The position numbers were made by a program, and so were the translations under genes. Below the pieces are notes generated by a model, which worked only from the letters and a program-made list of their open reading frames with translations, was not told the origin of the DNA and searched no databases. Shown here piece by piece: positions 7,378 to 15,387 of a DNA stretch of 32,796 nt (position 1 is its first letter; the number at the start of each line of letters is the position of its first letter). This DNA is from GCA-002790615 sp964438025 (GTDB lineage: Bacteria; Patescibacteriota; Minisyncoccia; Moranbacterales; UBA2206), in NCBI GenBank assembly GCA_964438025.1, contig CAYTIK010000010.1, positions 1-32,796 of the forward strand, read 5' to 3'.

Positions 7378-7429
7378 CTAATTTAGTGAATTACATCGCT
7401 ATTTTATGCCTAATTCAGTGAATTGTCAA
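7378..7429 (-). promoter_or_regulatory. Promoter with duplicated operator before the DUF4143 ATPase
   Basis: TTGACA (7424-7429) and TAAAAT (7401-7406) with exactly 17 bp between them on the minus strand. Two 15-bp direct repeats AATTCACTRAATTAG lie at 7410-7424 (spacer/-35) and 7378-7392 (around or after the start site). Their core AATTCACTGAATT is itself a palindrome, as expected for a dimeric regulator. Confidence 0.65.
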
Positions 7430-7430
7430 C

Positions 7431-7494
7431 CCCGTAGAGTAAATTTTCGGCCTTTTTAGTTTTTAGAGGCTAAGCCTCTAGCCGAAAATCTACT
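7431..7494. repeat. Nested inverted-repeat element
   Basis: GTAGA..ATTTTCGGC and GCCGAAAAT.CTAC form outer arms around an inner TAGAGGC-TAA-GCCTCTA hairpin. It lies between the kinase terminator and the ATPase promoter, contains no ORF, and resembles a small MITE or REP unit. Confidence 0.45.
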
Positions 7495-7506
7495 GCGAGG
7501 TCAAAC

Positions 7507-7537
7507 AAAAAAAGCCTCCCTTCCGAGAAGCTTTTTT
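7507..7537 (-). terminator. Terminator copy 3 of the recurring family
   Basis: Minus strand AAGCTTCTC-GGAA-GGGAGGCTTTTTTT, a full 9-bp stem, downstream of the histidine kinase. Confidence 0.75.
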
Positions 7538-7597
7538 AAAAACTAAGTATTATTTTCCGAATTTATACTTTATGTTCCATGTTTTATGTTTCATGAT

Positions 7598-9280
7598 TTA
7601 TTTTCCCCACTGCGCCAAGATTTTCTCCGACTGCTGAACCGGCAGTTCAATAATAAAACGCGAGCCTTTGCCTTCGCCTTCCGATTCGGCCCAAATCTGG
7701 CCGCCATTGGCTTCAATCATGCTTTTACCCACATACAGACCCAAGCCGGTACCGCTAACATTTAAGCGTCCCACATCCTTGCCGCGGGAAAACTTGGAGA
7801 ACAGATACGGCAATTCAGTCACCGGAATACCAATCCCCGTATCAGAAATGGTTATGCGCAGATTAGCTTCTTTTTGTTCCAGCTTCACCGCCACTCCGCC
7901 TTTAGGCGTATACTTTAAAGCATTGTCCGTCAAATTAGAAATAACTTCTCGCACTTTACCCGCGTCAATCATCACTTCCGGCAACGGCACAGCCGGTTTT
8001 TTATAATCCAGATAAAGTTTGCTGTTCTTCGCCCGAATAGCAAAACCATCCACCACCTCCTGGCAAAGATCCGCCAATTGGCAAGACGCGAAATCAAATT
8101 CCATCCGACCGGACTCGATACGGGAAACGTTCAACAAATCTTCCACTAAATTAATCAATCTTTCATTACTTTGATAAACCTTATTCAAAGTTTCCTGCTG
8201 TGTTTGCGTCACTTTTCCGTAAGAACCTTCCACTAGCAGGGAAATATAGCCCTTAATGGACGTGAGCGGGGTGCGCAATTGGTGCGAAGCGATGGAGATA
8301 AAGTCGGACTTGGCATTATCCAATTTTCGCAATTGATCATTTGCTTTCGCCAGCTGATCAGACATTAGTTGCAATTCCTCCTTGCGCTTAACTTCGTTTT
8401 TGACTGACTTAATTAAGAAATAGCCAAAACCTATAGCTATGGCCAGAGTAACTAAAATTAAAATCTTATTCGTAACGTTTTCAGCAAAAAACAATTCAGA
8501 ACCGATCAGTGCCACAAAAGCTATTACTAGGGCCTGCGCTCCCAAAAGCTTAATATTAAAAGCCTTAAATTTAACTATCATATAAGCCAAAAATCCCATA
8601 AAAACAGTTATGGCAAAAAGCCCATAGAATTCTATTTCGTAATTGCTAAATATTAAATTAGCAAAATACTGAGTTGTTAAAAACGAAAGCAAGAGTAATA
8701 TTGCACCAACGCCTATCAAAATTATTTTATCTTTCTCCAGTTTATTATTTTTGAACTTAACTAAATATTCAAAAATTAACAAAATTAAAGTTCCTGCAAA
8801 TGCCAAGGCTTTAAGAATATAAATATAATAAAGAAAAATATTATTTTCAATAGCTTCACAATTTACAATATCAAATCCAGTTAAATATTTTTTGGTCGAA
8901 GAAATTATAATTACTGGAATAAATAAAATTAAAAAAAGTATTTTTATTTTAAAAGATACATCCTTTTTCTCAATAAAAACATAAACAAAGTACAGAACCA
9001 GAAAGAAAAACAAAACTGAAAGTATTTCAAAAAATGACCAAACAAATGAAATTATCCCACTATCAAATTTAGTCCAAGTTATAAGACTAAATAAACCCCA
9101 AATAGAAAAAATCGCTGCAATTGCTAGAAGTATTTTTCCAAGCAAAGATTTGCTACTTTTAAAAAAAACGAAGATACCAAAAAATAATGAAATTATAATT
9201 GACGGCCAATGAGAATAATAAAGCAATGCTGGAAGTTGAATATAACAACTTTCTATATTTGATACTAGATTATATTCCAT
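7598..9280 (-). CDS. Sensor histidine kinase with multi-TM N-terminal domain
   Basis: 560 residues. About nine hydrophobic segments span residues 25-292, matching an N-terminal 7TM-type sensor plus extra helices. A coiled coil (295-322) leads to the HisKA domain with phosphoacceptor H333 in SIASHQLRTPLTSIKG. The ATPase domain has N box LTDNALKYTP, G1 DTGIGIP, F box FSKFSRG and G2 GTGLGLY. It should autophosphorylate at the inner membrane, but no response regulator is adjacent, so it is an orphan here. It starts only 4 nt after the SET-domain gene and is surely co-transcribed with it. The kinase half is more GC-rich than the AT-rich sensor half, suggesting domain shuffling. Confidence 0.9.
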   Translation of the reverse strand: MEYNLVSNIESCYIQLPALLYYSHWPSIIISLFFGIFVFFKSSKSLLGKILLAIAAIFSIWGLFSLITWTKFDSGIISFVWSFFEILSVLFFFLVLYFVYVFIEKKDVSFKIKILFLILFIPVIIISSTKKYLTGFDIVNCEAIENNIFLYYIYILKALAFAGTLILLIFEYLVKFKNNKLEKDKIILIGVGAILLLLSFLTTQYFANLIFSNYEIEFYGLFAITVFMGFLAYMIVKFKAFNIKLLGAQALVIAFVALIGSELFFAENVTNKILILVTLAIAIGFGYFLIKSVKNEVKRKEELQLMSDQLAKANDQLRKLDNAKSDFISIASHQLRTPLTSIKGYISLLVEGSYGKVTQTQQETLNKVYQSNERLINLVEDLLNVSRIESGRMEFDFASCQLADLCQEVVDGFAIRAKNSKLYLDYKKPAVPLPEVMIDAGKVREVISNLTDNALKYTPKGGVAVKLEQKEANLRITISDTGIGIPVTELPYLFSKFSRGKDVGRLNVSGTGLGLYVGKSMIEANGGQIWAESEGEGKGSRFIIELPVQQSEKILAQWGK

Positions 9281-9284
9281 AAGA

Positions 9285-9833
9285 TTACTTCTTTAAATTT
9301 TTTATTTTTTCTTGCAAATACCATTGGAAATAACCTTTATACTTTTTTTGAAGTTCCGGAATTTTCCAATCATCATCTGTTATATATCCTCGACAATTTT
9401 TTGAGCCACAGGAGCATTTCATTTTATAAAATTTTACTCCCTTAGTCTTCGATAAAACCATGGAATAATCAAAGGTCACTTGCTCTCTTTTTTTAATATT
9501 TCTCATTGCAACAAGAAATACTTGTCCGGCAAAACCTGCATTGGGATTACAATTATGATTGAAAAAACTAGCATCTTCTAGCTCTTCGGATTTTAAAACA
9601 CCCAAACTAAAATCTTCCGCTATCTGAACGCCTTCGTCTGAAACAGAACTTTCCAATCCCACTTCTTCTTTATTAGTTTTTATATATCCGCCAAAAATAG
9701 TAAGGATCTCGCTTTTTTTAATATCTTTTTTCGCAAAAACGCCTTTGCCGTATTTTTGCGTCTCCCGTACTTCCAATTTCGGATTCATCCACGAAAACGG
9801 CCTGGGTTTATTTTTCGTTTTCTTTTTATCCAT
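9285..9833 (-). CDS. SET-domain protein-lysine methyltransferase
   Basis: 182 residues. The SET signatures are in order: YGKGVFAKKDIKK (28-40), the SAM/substrate motif FNHNCNPNAG (91-100), FDYS (121-124) with the structural tyrosine, and a post-SET CSCGSKNCRG (140-149) whose three cysteines should bind zinc with the cysteine of the NHNCNPN motif. Such enzymes transfer methyl groups to protein lysines; bacterial targets are mostly unknown. No signal peptide. It is the first gene of a pair with the histidine kinase, 4 nt apart, so the kinase or its partner is a conceivable substrate (inference). No SD before the ATG. Confidence 0.88.
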   Translation of the reverse strand: MDKKKTKNKPRPFSWMNPKLEVRETQKYGKGVFAKKDIKKSEILTIFGGYIKTNKEEVGLESSVSDEGVQIAEDFSLGVLKSEELEDASFFNHNCNPNAGFAGQVFLVAMRNIKKREQVTFDYSMVLSKTKGVKFYKMKCSCGSKNCRGYITDDDWKIPELQKKYKGYFQWYLQEKIKNLKK

Positions 9834-9862
9834 GCGTTTATTTTACCACAAAAATCGACAAC

Positions 9863-9888
9863 AAAAAAGGGAACGTTGTTCCCTTTAG
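9863..9888 (-). terminator. Terminator of the hisS/tRNA-His unit
   Basis: Minus strand AAGGGAAC-AAC-GTTCCCTTTTTT, 19 bp beyond the encoded CCA of tRNA-His. Confidence 0.85.
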
Positions 9889-9906
9889 AAAAATTACATT
9901 AAGAAA

Positions 9907-9982
9907 TGGGGGGGATGAAGGGACTCGAACCCTCAACATGCAGATCCACAATCTGCCGCTCTAGCCTTTGAGCTACATCCCC
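9907..9982 (-). tRNA. tRNA-His (anticodon GTG), 3' CCA encoded, no encoded G-1
   Basis: Acceptor GGGGATG pairs with CATCCCC, then C73 and an encoded CCA. The anticodon stem GCAGA/TCTGC encloses TTGTGGA (anticodon GTG) and the T arm has GGTTCGAGTCC. The discriminator C73 fits histidine, but the base before position 1 is A (plus-strand T at 9983), not the G-1 normally encoded in bacteria. It lies 22 nt behind hisS on the same strand. Confidence 0.93.
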
Positions 9983-10004
9983 TCAATTTCTTACGTGAAG
10001 AACT

Positions 10005-11366
10005 TCAAATTAGCTTATCAATAACTTCGTTTTCTGTCAAGAGCATCTCCTCTCGCCTATTTAAATCTTTCAGCTTGATCATTCCTTGCTTTTTTTCTTC
10101 TTCTCCAAGGATTATCATAAAAGGAATCTCTTTTTTCAGGGCATACGCAAGCTGGTTTTTAAAACTTCTGTCTTTGCCCAGAAATACTTCAGCATTCACG
10201 CCGACATTTCTTAATCCTTGAGCCATCTTAATAATATCCTTGGCATATCTCTCGTCTATTATTGTTAGAAGAACCTTGGAGACTGATTGTATTTTTTTAA
10301 TCTTCCCGAGTTTTTCGAGAGCAGCAAATAACCTGTCAACCCCCACAGATGCTCCAACTGCCGGAATTCTTTCTCCGGTAAAACGCATGACCAGATCATC
10401 AAATCTTCCTCCAGAAAAAACAGACCCCATTTCCGGAATTTCGCTTAGCGTTGTTTCAAATACCGGTCCCGTATAATATCCCAGACCGCGAGCCACCGAG
10501 AGATCAAATTTCCAGTTTTCTTGAGGAATTCCGAGAAATTTAATATTTTCTATAATCTGCTCACACTCAGCAATCCCCTCCTGCGCAAGAGCAACACCGT
10601 TAAAAAATGTTTTGAGCTTCTCAATAACACTTTCTAGATCCCCGGAAATAGCAAGAAATTCTCTGATTTTGGCCACGCTTTCATCCGAAAGATTGAGCGC
10701 TTCTTTGTCGAATTCTGAAAGAGGCTTCAGTTGTAGCTCCTCAAAGACTTTCTCTGGACCGAGCTTGTCAAGTTTGTCGAGTATCTGAAAAACATCTGCG
10801 GCTCTTTTCTCGTCAAAATTGGCTACATTGGGAAGTCCGTTGAGAATTTTGCGATTATTGAATCTTATCACGAAATTTATCACTCCGAGATTTTTCATGG
10901 TTTCATACATCAAGGAAATGATTTCCGAATCGGCAAGGATGGAATCACTCCCTACGATGTCAGCATCGAACTGAGCAAACTCTCGGAATCTTCCGGCTTG
11001 AGGCTTTTCCTTCCGCCAAACTGACCCTAATTGATATCTCTTGAATGGTTTCACTAGATTAGGATAAGCTGCCACAACACGTGAAAGCGGCACAGTAAGA
11101 TCAAAACGAAGAGTGACATCTTGACCTGTTTCTCCAAAATTGTCCTTGAATCGATACACTTGCATCCTAAAATCATTTTTATCCGACCCCAAAACAGAGG
11201 ACCTTTCCATTCCGGGAGTTTCCAGTGGCAAAAAACCGAAACTCTCATAGGTCTTTTTGATTATAGCAATTATTCCCTGTCTTGGAATCATGGTTTCAGG
11301 CAAATAATCCTTAAAACCACCCAATAATTCTGGCTTTACTGTAGGGTTTTTCTCTTCCTTTTTCAT
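10005..11366 (-). CDS. hisS: Histidyl-tRNA synthetase
   Basis: 453 residues, class II. Motif 2 appears as VWRKEKPQAGRFREFAQFDA (117-136), the histidine motif as ARGLGYYTGPVFE (292-304) and motif 3 as GASVGVDRL (338-346); FSGGRFDDL replaces the common bacterial GGGRYD. The C-terminal anticodon-binding domain (about 360-453) is complete. It charges tRNA-His. The ATG at 11366 follows GGGAGG. tRNA-His is 22 nt downstream on the same strand and before the first terminator, so enzyme and substrate RNA are probably made from one transcript. The upstream region carries a promoter but no T-box. Confidence 0.96.
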   Translation of the reverse strand: MKKEEKNPTVKPELLGGFKDYLPETMIPRQGIIAIIKKTYESFGFLPLETPGMERSSVLGSDKNDFRMQVYRFKDNFGETGQDVTLRFDLTVPLSRVVAAYPNLVKPFKRYQLGSVWRKEKPQAGRFREFAQFDADIVGSDSILADSEIISLMYETMKNLGVINFVIRFNNRKILNGLPNVANFDEKRAADVFQILDKLDKLGPEKVFEELQLKPLSEFDKEALNLSDESVAKIREFLAISGDLESVIEKLKTFFNGVALAQEGIAECEQIIENIKFLGIPQENWKFDLSVARGLGYYTGPVFETTLSEIPEMGSVFSGGRFDDLVMRFTGERIPAVGASVGVDRLFAALEKLGKIKKIQSVSKVLLTIIDERYAKDIIKMAQGLRNVGVNAEVFLGKDRSFKNQLAYALKKEIPFMIILGEEEKKQGMIKLKDLNRREEMLLTENEVIDKLI

Positions 11367-11463
11367 AGTATATCCTCCCTTATTTTAGTTGATTTATATA
11401 CAATTTATACCATACAAAACCCAAAAAAATCAATAGGGTTAATTGTTAATGTACTGGTATCAG

Positions 11464-11491
11464 ATGTTAGCATAAATAAAGTAAAAGTCAA
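11464..11491 (-). promoter_or_regulatory. Probable promoter of hisS
   Basis: TTGACT (11486-11491) and TAACAT (11464-11469) on the minus strand, 16-bp spacing; leader of about 90 nt. The rest of 11367-11703 holds this promoter, a small membrane-like ORF and the hairpin after the PRTase-like gene. Confidence 0.5.
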
Positions 11492-11495
11492 CATA

Positions 11496-11621
11496 TTATA
11501 ATCCATTTTTTGTTTTGAAATAAAGACGTAAAACATTAAAATCTATCAAAAAAATAATTGGAATTGCGAAAAATCCAAATAAATAAACAAAAGCTTTTTT
11601 GATATCTTCATGGCAAACCAC
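11496..11621 (-). other. Possible 41-codon membrane peptide or gene remnant
   Basis: A GTG-initiated frame encodes a plausible membrane helix, AFVYLFGFFAIPIIFLID, followed by a basic tail ending KTKNGL and TAA. There is no SD and a stop lies just before the GTG, so this may be the surviving 3' end of a lost membrane-protein gene rather than a live gene. The residue choice looks protein-like rather than random. Confidence 0.3.
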
Positions 11622-11650
11622 AAAAAATTAATAAAACCATATTTTATATT

Positions 11651-11686
11651 AAATAAGCCCGCTGCGCAAAGATGCGACAACGGGCC
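11651..11686 (-). terminator. Hairpin after the PRTase-like gene
   Basis: Minus strand GCCCG-TTGT-CGCA-TCTT-TGCG-CAG-CGGGC followed by TTATTTAATAT. The tail is only partly U-rich. Confidence 0.55.
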
Positions 11687-11703
11687 CTGGTTTAAAACTT
11701 TGG

Positions 11704-12711
11704 TTACCAGCATTCGCTGTGTATTCCATGAAGATATCCCGCAATTTCATCGTGGATTGCGGGGAAATGGTTGCATTTCGTTCCGATTGAGATGTTAACC
11801 CGAGGCTTTACGCCCATCAAGTGCTCAACTGCAACTTTCTTTTGGTTGAGCTCGTTCAGTAAATCGTAATATTCAACCGCTTTTTCCATGCAATGGTAGG
11901 AAAACCGATAGTGGAGCTTGTTAATATCGGGGATACTGGTCCAATCTTCCATTTTTTCCGGTGACACAAACGGAATGACATAGGGTACACTAAATGAAAC
12001 GCCCCTATAATCATAGAAGGGATGATGCAAACCATTGACTCTTACCCCCAAAACCCGCCCGCAATTAGGCGCGAAGGGGAAGAAATCATGATCCGGCATC
12101 CAGTCTATCAGATTGTCCAGCTCGTTAACGGCGATGATTTCGCCTTTGAAAACCTCTCGGATTTTTTCCAGCCCTCCGGAAAAAGCAAAGCCAACGACCA
12201 CTACCTGGATATTGGCGTTATGCTTTTTTAAATGCTGGATAATGAAAGACAGTGTACTTCCGGAAAAGGTCCCATCTTCGACTAAAATTATCGGTTTGCC
12301 TTGAGTGGCATATGCCGCTCTCTGCAACTGCGCTTCGATGGAAATATTTCCCGGTCTCGGACCGAGACCAAGAAATTCACCGTCCGAATCGAACAGCCGG
12401 TTGATTTCCAGAGTAGCGCCTCTTCGAGGGACAGCCATATCAACGCAAGTACTGATAATGAAACCGCCCAGTTTGGCCTCCTGTTGAGTGGCAACGCTGA
12501 GAATTTCAGCGGCCAATTGGTTGATGTCAAAGGTGATAACCTCATCATTTGGATAGGCGCTCTGAATGAATTCTCTGATTTTTTCATCAAATTCATCAAA
12601 GAAACCTCCATCCGGAACCTTCAGGCCAACATGCTTAAATTGGCTGAATTTATGTTTCAAATCACAGGTTAATATATACTTCCTTTTCCGCTGATGGCCC
12701 TGGGTTTTCAT
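11704..12711 (-). CDS. Phosphoribosyltransferase-like protein
   Basis: 335 residues. The stretch KPIILVEDGTFSGSTL (139-154) has the form of the PRPP-binding motif of type I phosphoribosyltransferases (four hydrophobics, acidic pair, then T/S-G-x-T). The N-terminal domain (about 1-130) and the C-terminal ~120 residues, rich in His/Cys/Trp, are not ones I recognise, so this is larger than simple salvage PRTases. It could transfer phosphoribosyl to a base or act as a regulator with a PRTase fold. The start at 12711 is supported by GGAG 8 nt upstream. It stands alone with its own promoter and terminator. Confidence 0.6.
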   Translation of the reverse strand: MKTQGHQRKRKYILTCDLKHKFSQFKHVGLKVPDGGFFDEFDEKIREFIQSAYPNDEVITFDINQLAAEILSVATQQEAKLGGFIISTCVDMAVPRRGATLEINRLFDSDGEFLGLGPRPGNISIEAQLQRAAYATQGKPIILVEDGTFSGSTLSFIIQHLKKHNANIQVVVVGFAFSGGLEKIREVFKGEIIAVNELDNLIDWMPDHDFFPFAPNCGRVLGVRVNGLHHPFYDYRGVSFSVPYVIPFVSPEKMEDWTSIPDINKLHYRFSYHCMEKAVEYYDLLNELNQKKVAVEHLMGVKPRVNISIGTKCNHFPAIHDEIAGYLHGIHSECW

Positions 12712-12795
12712 ACTTCGGCTCCTTTCTTTGTTTTTAAAGATCTGCTGTTTTATTTTGGCATTATTAGCCTTCCTTCTGACTTCTTTCAGTATTTA

Positions 12796-12824
12796 ACTCT
12801 AACAACGGCAATAATCTTTGTCAA
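12796..12824 (-). promoter_or_regulatory. Promoter of the PRTase-like gene
   Basis: TTGACA (12819-12824) and TAGAGT (12796-12801), 17-bp spacing on the minus strand. The remainder of the 12712-13017 gap holds a terminator and a coding remnant. Confidence 0.6.
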
Positions 12825-12842
12825 ATCGAACTAAAATTTATT

Positions 12843-12871
12843 TAAAAAGCCACCTCATTTAACAAGTGGCT
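12843..12871 (-). terminator. Terminator after the HAD-kinase unit
   Basis: Minus strand AGCCAC-loop-GTGGCT followed by TTTTTAAATAAA. Confidence 0.7.
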
Positions 12872-12875
12872 AATA

Positions 12876-12974
12876 TTAAACATTTTCAACATCTATTCCA
12901 GACATTTTTCGAAACTGTTTGTATGGATATGATTTTAAACGAACTTTAACCTTACCTTTAAATTGTTTATCCCA
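12876..12974 (-). pseudogene. Startless 3' remnant of a protein gene
   Basis: A 32-codon frame without any start codon reads as a basic, protein-like tail (KVKVRLKSYPYKQFRK, then MSGIDVENV) ending in TAA just before a terminator. In-frame TAA immediately precedes it. Best read as the C-terminal end of a gene whose front has been deleted; family unknown. Confidence 0.35.
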
Positions 12975-13017
12975 TTAACTACTTACAGACGACTAACACT
13001 TAAGTTATTCTCTTTAT

Positions 13018-14676
13018 CTAATAATCATCCGCTGTTTTTTTGATGTGCTTAATTATTTTTTCTAAATACGAATCAAAGCTATCTTTCATTTCCTCGTGTA
13101 ACCATTTTCTTTCTGGAGACAAGCAAAAGTCGCACCGACATGCCAGATAAACAGAACACCAAAAAAGATTACACAAATCAACAAACGGCTGACTTGTCAC
13201 GCCTCCCCTGACATAATAAGCAATCTCGCCCGCAATACGCTTCTTTATGGGCATCAATGAAATATGATTTGAATTTTTTTTAATTTCCATGTCTTTACGA
13301 AGAACGGAAATATAATACCCGACTAAATCTATAGCGATGTTGCCATACTTTTCTTTTTCATTTAAATATGGTAAAGAAATTCTGGGATCGATAAAATAAG
13401 AAAGGTTATTTTCAAGATTTATGACAACATTGCCGACAGTTAAATCTTTATGTACCATGCTTGGCAAGCAATTTTTAATAAAAATTGATTTGTTGCTTTT
13501 TAAAAGTTTTACTAAATTTAAACCACTTTCATTCAATAAACCCGCTTCGAGTAAGTTTTTACGCAATGCCCTTGTTAATTCTTTATAAAAATCTCCCATT
13601 GCTTTCATGTTATCCGATCTGGTGATAATATAAATAGTTTTTAAATTTTTTAATATTGAACCATTAAAACTTCGTATCAACTCTTCATTTTTTAATTTTG
13701 GACTTAACAAATAATCTTCCAAGCTATATTCACCCAACAATTTTATTTTATACACCAAATAATTACCCGTCCGCTTGATTATTGTATAATGTGGAAAAAT
13801 TTTACTATATTCACTTCCGAGAATATTTTTAAATTTTTCATAAGCCTGAATTTCCTTGATGATATTTTTTGCCAAGCCGGATTTGAAGATACTGTTTTTA
13901 TACCTTAATATAATTGAATTCGAAGAACCTTTTAAAACTTTTACCTTATAAAGTTCCTTGATTTTTATATTATTTAACGCAAATATATAATATTTATTTT
14001 TACTAAAACCATTATAGAGATAACTGATTGCTGGCTCAAGATTATTAATACTTTTGATGCTTACATCAGCGAACTCTGAACTTCTTGATTGATTTATGAA
14101 TATAGTATTTAAGCCGATTTTTTTTGCTGGTGCGATATCGGTATTTTCCTGGTCTCCTACGACAATAACATTAGATGGAATGATATTATATCTACCTAAA
14201 ATGTCGTCATATCTGTTGCCAAATATTTTTCTTTTGTTACCTTCGCCCGACAGGATTTTTCCTTTAAAAAAACTTTCAATGCCTAGTACTTTTAAAACAT
14301 TGATAATCCAAATTTTTGGAGAATCCGACATTAACAAAAATTCATAATCTTTATTCAATCTTATTAAGTTGCTTTCCGCATCTTTGCTTTTTTTTATATA
14401 CGGCCTGGGATTAATATTCCAAACTTGATCAAAATATTCATATCTATTCAGCTTGTATTTTTTTTCCAAAGCTATGCTGATATTTTCTCCATACTCACTC
14501 ACTATTTCTTTTAGAATGCTTTCAGCTTCGCACTTGTTAATTTTCAATTTTGCCTTAATGTATTTTTTAGCGTTCTTTAATACTTTTTGGCGAAGCTTTG
14601 AATTAGCAAAAGAACCGCCTTTCATTTTGTACAGCGTTCCATCCAAATCAAATATTATTAATTTATCTTTTTTCAT
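13018..14676 (-). CDS. HAD hydrolase fused to an aminoglycoside-phosphotransferase-like kinase
   Basis: 552 residues in two domains. Residues 1-220 form a HAD phosphatase: DLDGT (10-14) with nucleophile D10 and acid D12, MSDSP (116-120), and VVGDQENTDIAPAKKIG (172-188) with the metal-binding aspartates. Residues about 230-552 form an APH/choline-kinase-like domain with VHKDLTVGNVVIN (408-420; catalytic D411, N416) and D430 in YFIDPR as the DFG-like metal ligand. One chain could therefore both dephosphorylate and phosphorylate small molecules; the substrate is unknown. It starts 48 nt after the LOG-like gene and shares its leader. Very AT-rich, with no SD. Confidence 0.8.
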   Translation of the reverse strand: MKKDKLIIFDLDGTLYKMKGGSFANSKLRQKVLKNAKKYIKAKLKINKCEAESILKEIVSEYGENISIALEKKYKLNRYEYFDQVWNINPRPYIKKSKDAESNLIRLNKDYEFLLMSDSPKIWIINVLKVLGIESFFKGKILSGEGNKRKIFGNRYDDILGRYNIIPSNVIVVGDQENTDIAPAKKIGLNTIFINQSRSSEFADVSIKSINNLEPAISYLYNGFSKNKYYIFALNNIKIKELYKVKVLKGSSNSIILRYKNSIFKSGLAKNIIKEIQAYEKFKNILGSEYSKIFPHYTIIKRTGNYLVYKIKLLGEYSLEDYLLSPKLKNEELIRSFNGSILKNLKTIYIITRSDNMKAMGDFYKELTRALRKNLLEAGLLNESGLNLVKLLKSNKSIFIKNCLPSMVHKDLTVGNVVINLENNLSYFIDPRISLPYLNEKEKYGNIAIDLVGYYISVLRKDMEIKKNSNHISLMPIKKRIAGEIAYYVRGGVTSQPFVDLCNLFWCSVYLACRCDFCLSPERKWLHEEMKDSFDSYLEKIIKHIKKTADDY

Positions 14677-14724
14677 GACTTTATTTAATAATACTTGTGT
14701 ATTTTTGAAAATAAATTAAACCTG

Positions 14725-15276
14725 TTATTGATTAATAATGTCAATAATTTTATTAACAGCTTCTTCTGGACTTTTAGTTGATATCACCTTGAATCGCTTT
14801 CGATTATCTAAATATTTATCGGCCATTTTGTCTGACCATCCACCGGTTCCTTTTATAACTACAATTGGAATATTTAGTTGATAAGCAATTAGTATTTCCG
14901 TCATTGTCCCGGAACCTCCAGAAATAGCTATAATCCCATCGCAGCTATTGACCAATACAAACTCTCTGCCACCACCTCTCTCAAGACCACTACATATCAA
15001 TACATCTGTGTTATTTTCTTTGTCCCAAATATCCTTACCTTTACCATAAGTGACTCCTACGGTCATACCGTTAGCCCGTTTGGCTCCTCTGGCTGCTGCA
15101 GTAGCCAGAGAATCATAATCTTTTTCCGCTCCGTAAACGGTGATATCCCCTTTTTTAGCAATCAACTCTCCAACTTCTTCGGCAATTTTTTCAATTTTTC
15201 TAGAATATTTCAAATCAGCCGCCGAACCCATAACGCCGATCTGTAATTTTCTTTTTGAAATTTTTTTATTAGACAT
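14725..15276 (-). CDS. SLOG/LOG-like protein (TIGR00725-type)
   Basis: 183 residues, Rossmann-like. LQIGVMGSAA at the N-terminus, RGGGREFVLV (100-109) and GGSGTMTE (120-127) are the conserved LOG/lysine-decarboxylase-like motifs, which bind nucleotide phosphate and, in LOG enzymes, cleave the ribose-base bond of nucleoside monophosphates. The form here is nearer the TIGR00725/SLOG proteins than true cytokinin-type LOGs, so the substrate may be a nucleotide signal or damaged nucleotide. It heads an operon with the HAD-kinase fusion. Its 5' leader contains a leader ORF, two competing hairpins and a terminator 35 nt before the start, indicating attenuation. Confidence 0.78.
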   Translation of the reverse strand: MSNKKISKRKLQIGVMGSAADLKYSRKIEKIAEEVGELIAKKGDITVYGAEKDYDSLATAAARGAKRANGMTVGVTYGKGKDIWDKENNTDVLICSGLERGGGREFVLVNSCDGIIAISGGSGTMTEILIAYQLNIPIVVIKGTGGWSDKMADKYLDNRKRFKVISTKSPEEAVNKIIDIINQ

Positions 15277-15310
15277 ATTTTTGTGGATTATTATTTTTAT
15301 TACTTTAATT

Positions 15311-15387
15311 AAAAAATCCCTTTTACAAGGGATCTAATCTGATTTTTTACAACCAACAAAATCCCTTCTTAACTTAAAAAGAGATTT
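15311..15387 (-). promoter_or_regulatory. Attenuator-like leader with competing hairpins before the LOG-like gene
   Basis: Minus strand: arm A AAATCTCTT pairs with arm B AAGGGATTT (hairpin 1, 15357-15387); arm C ATCCCTT pairs with arm D AAGGGAT followed by TTTTT (terminator, 15311-15333). B and D are nearly the same sequence, so C can pair with B instead, forming an antiterminator. A promoter lies upstream and the gene start 35 nt downstream, so the terminator sits in a 5' UTR. Confidence 0.55.

Noticed and set aside
11367..11463. T-box upstream of hisS
   Set aside because: No GGTGGNACC-type sequence is present; only a promoter and a weak AACCC/GGGTT hairpin are seen.
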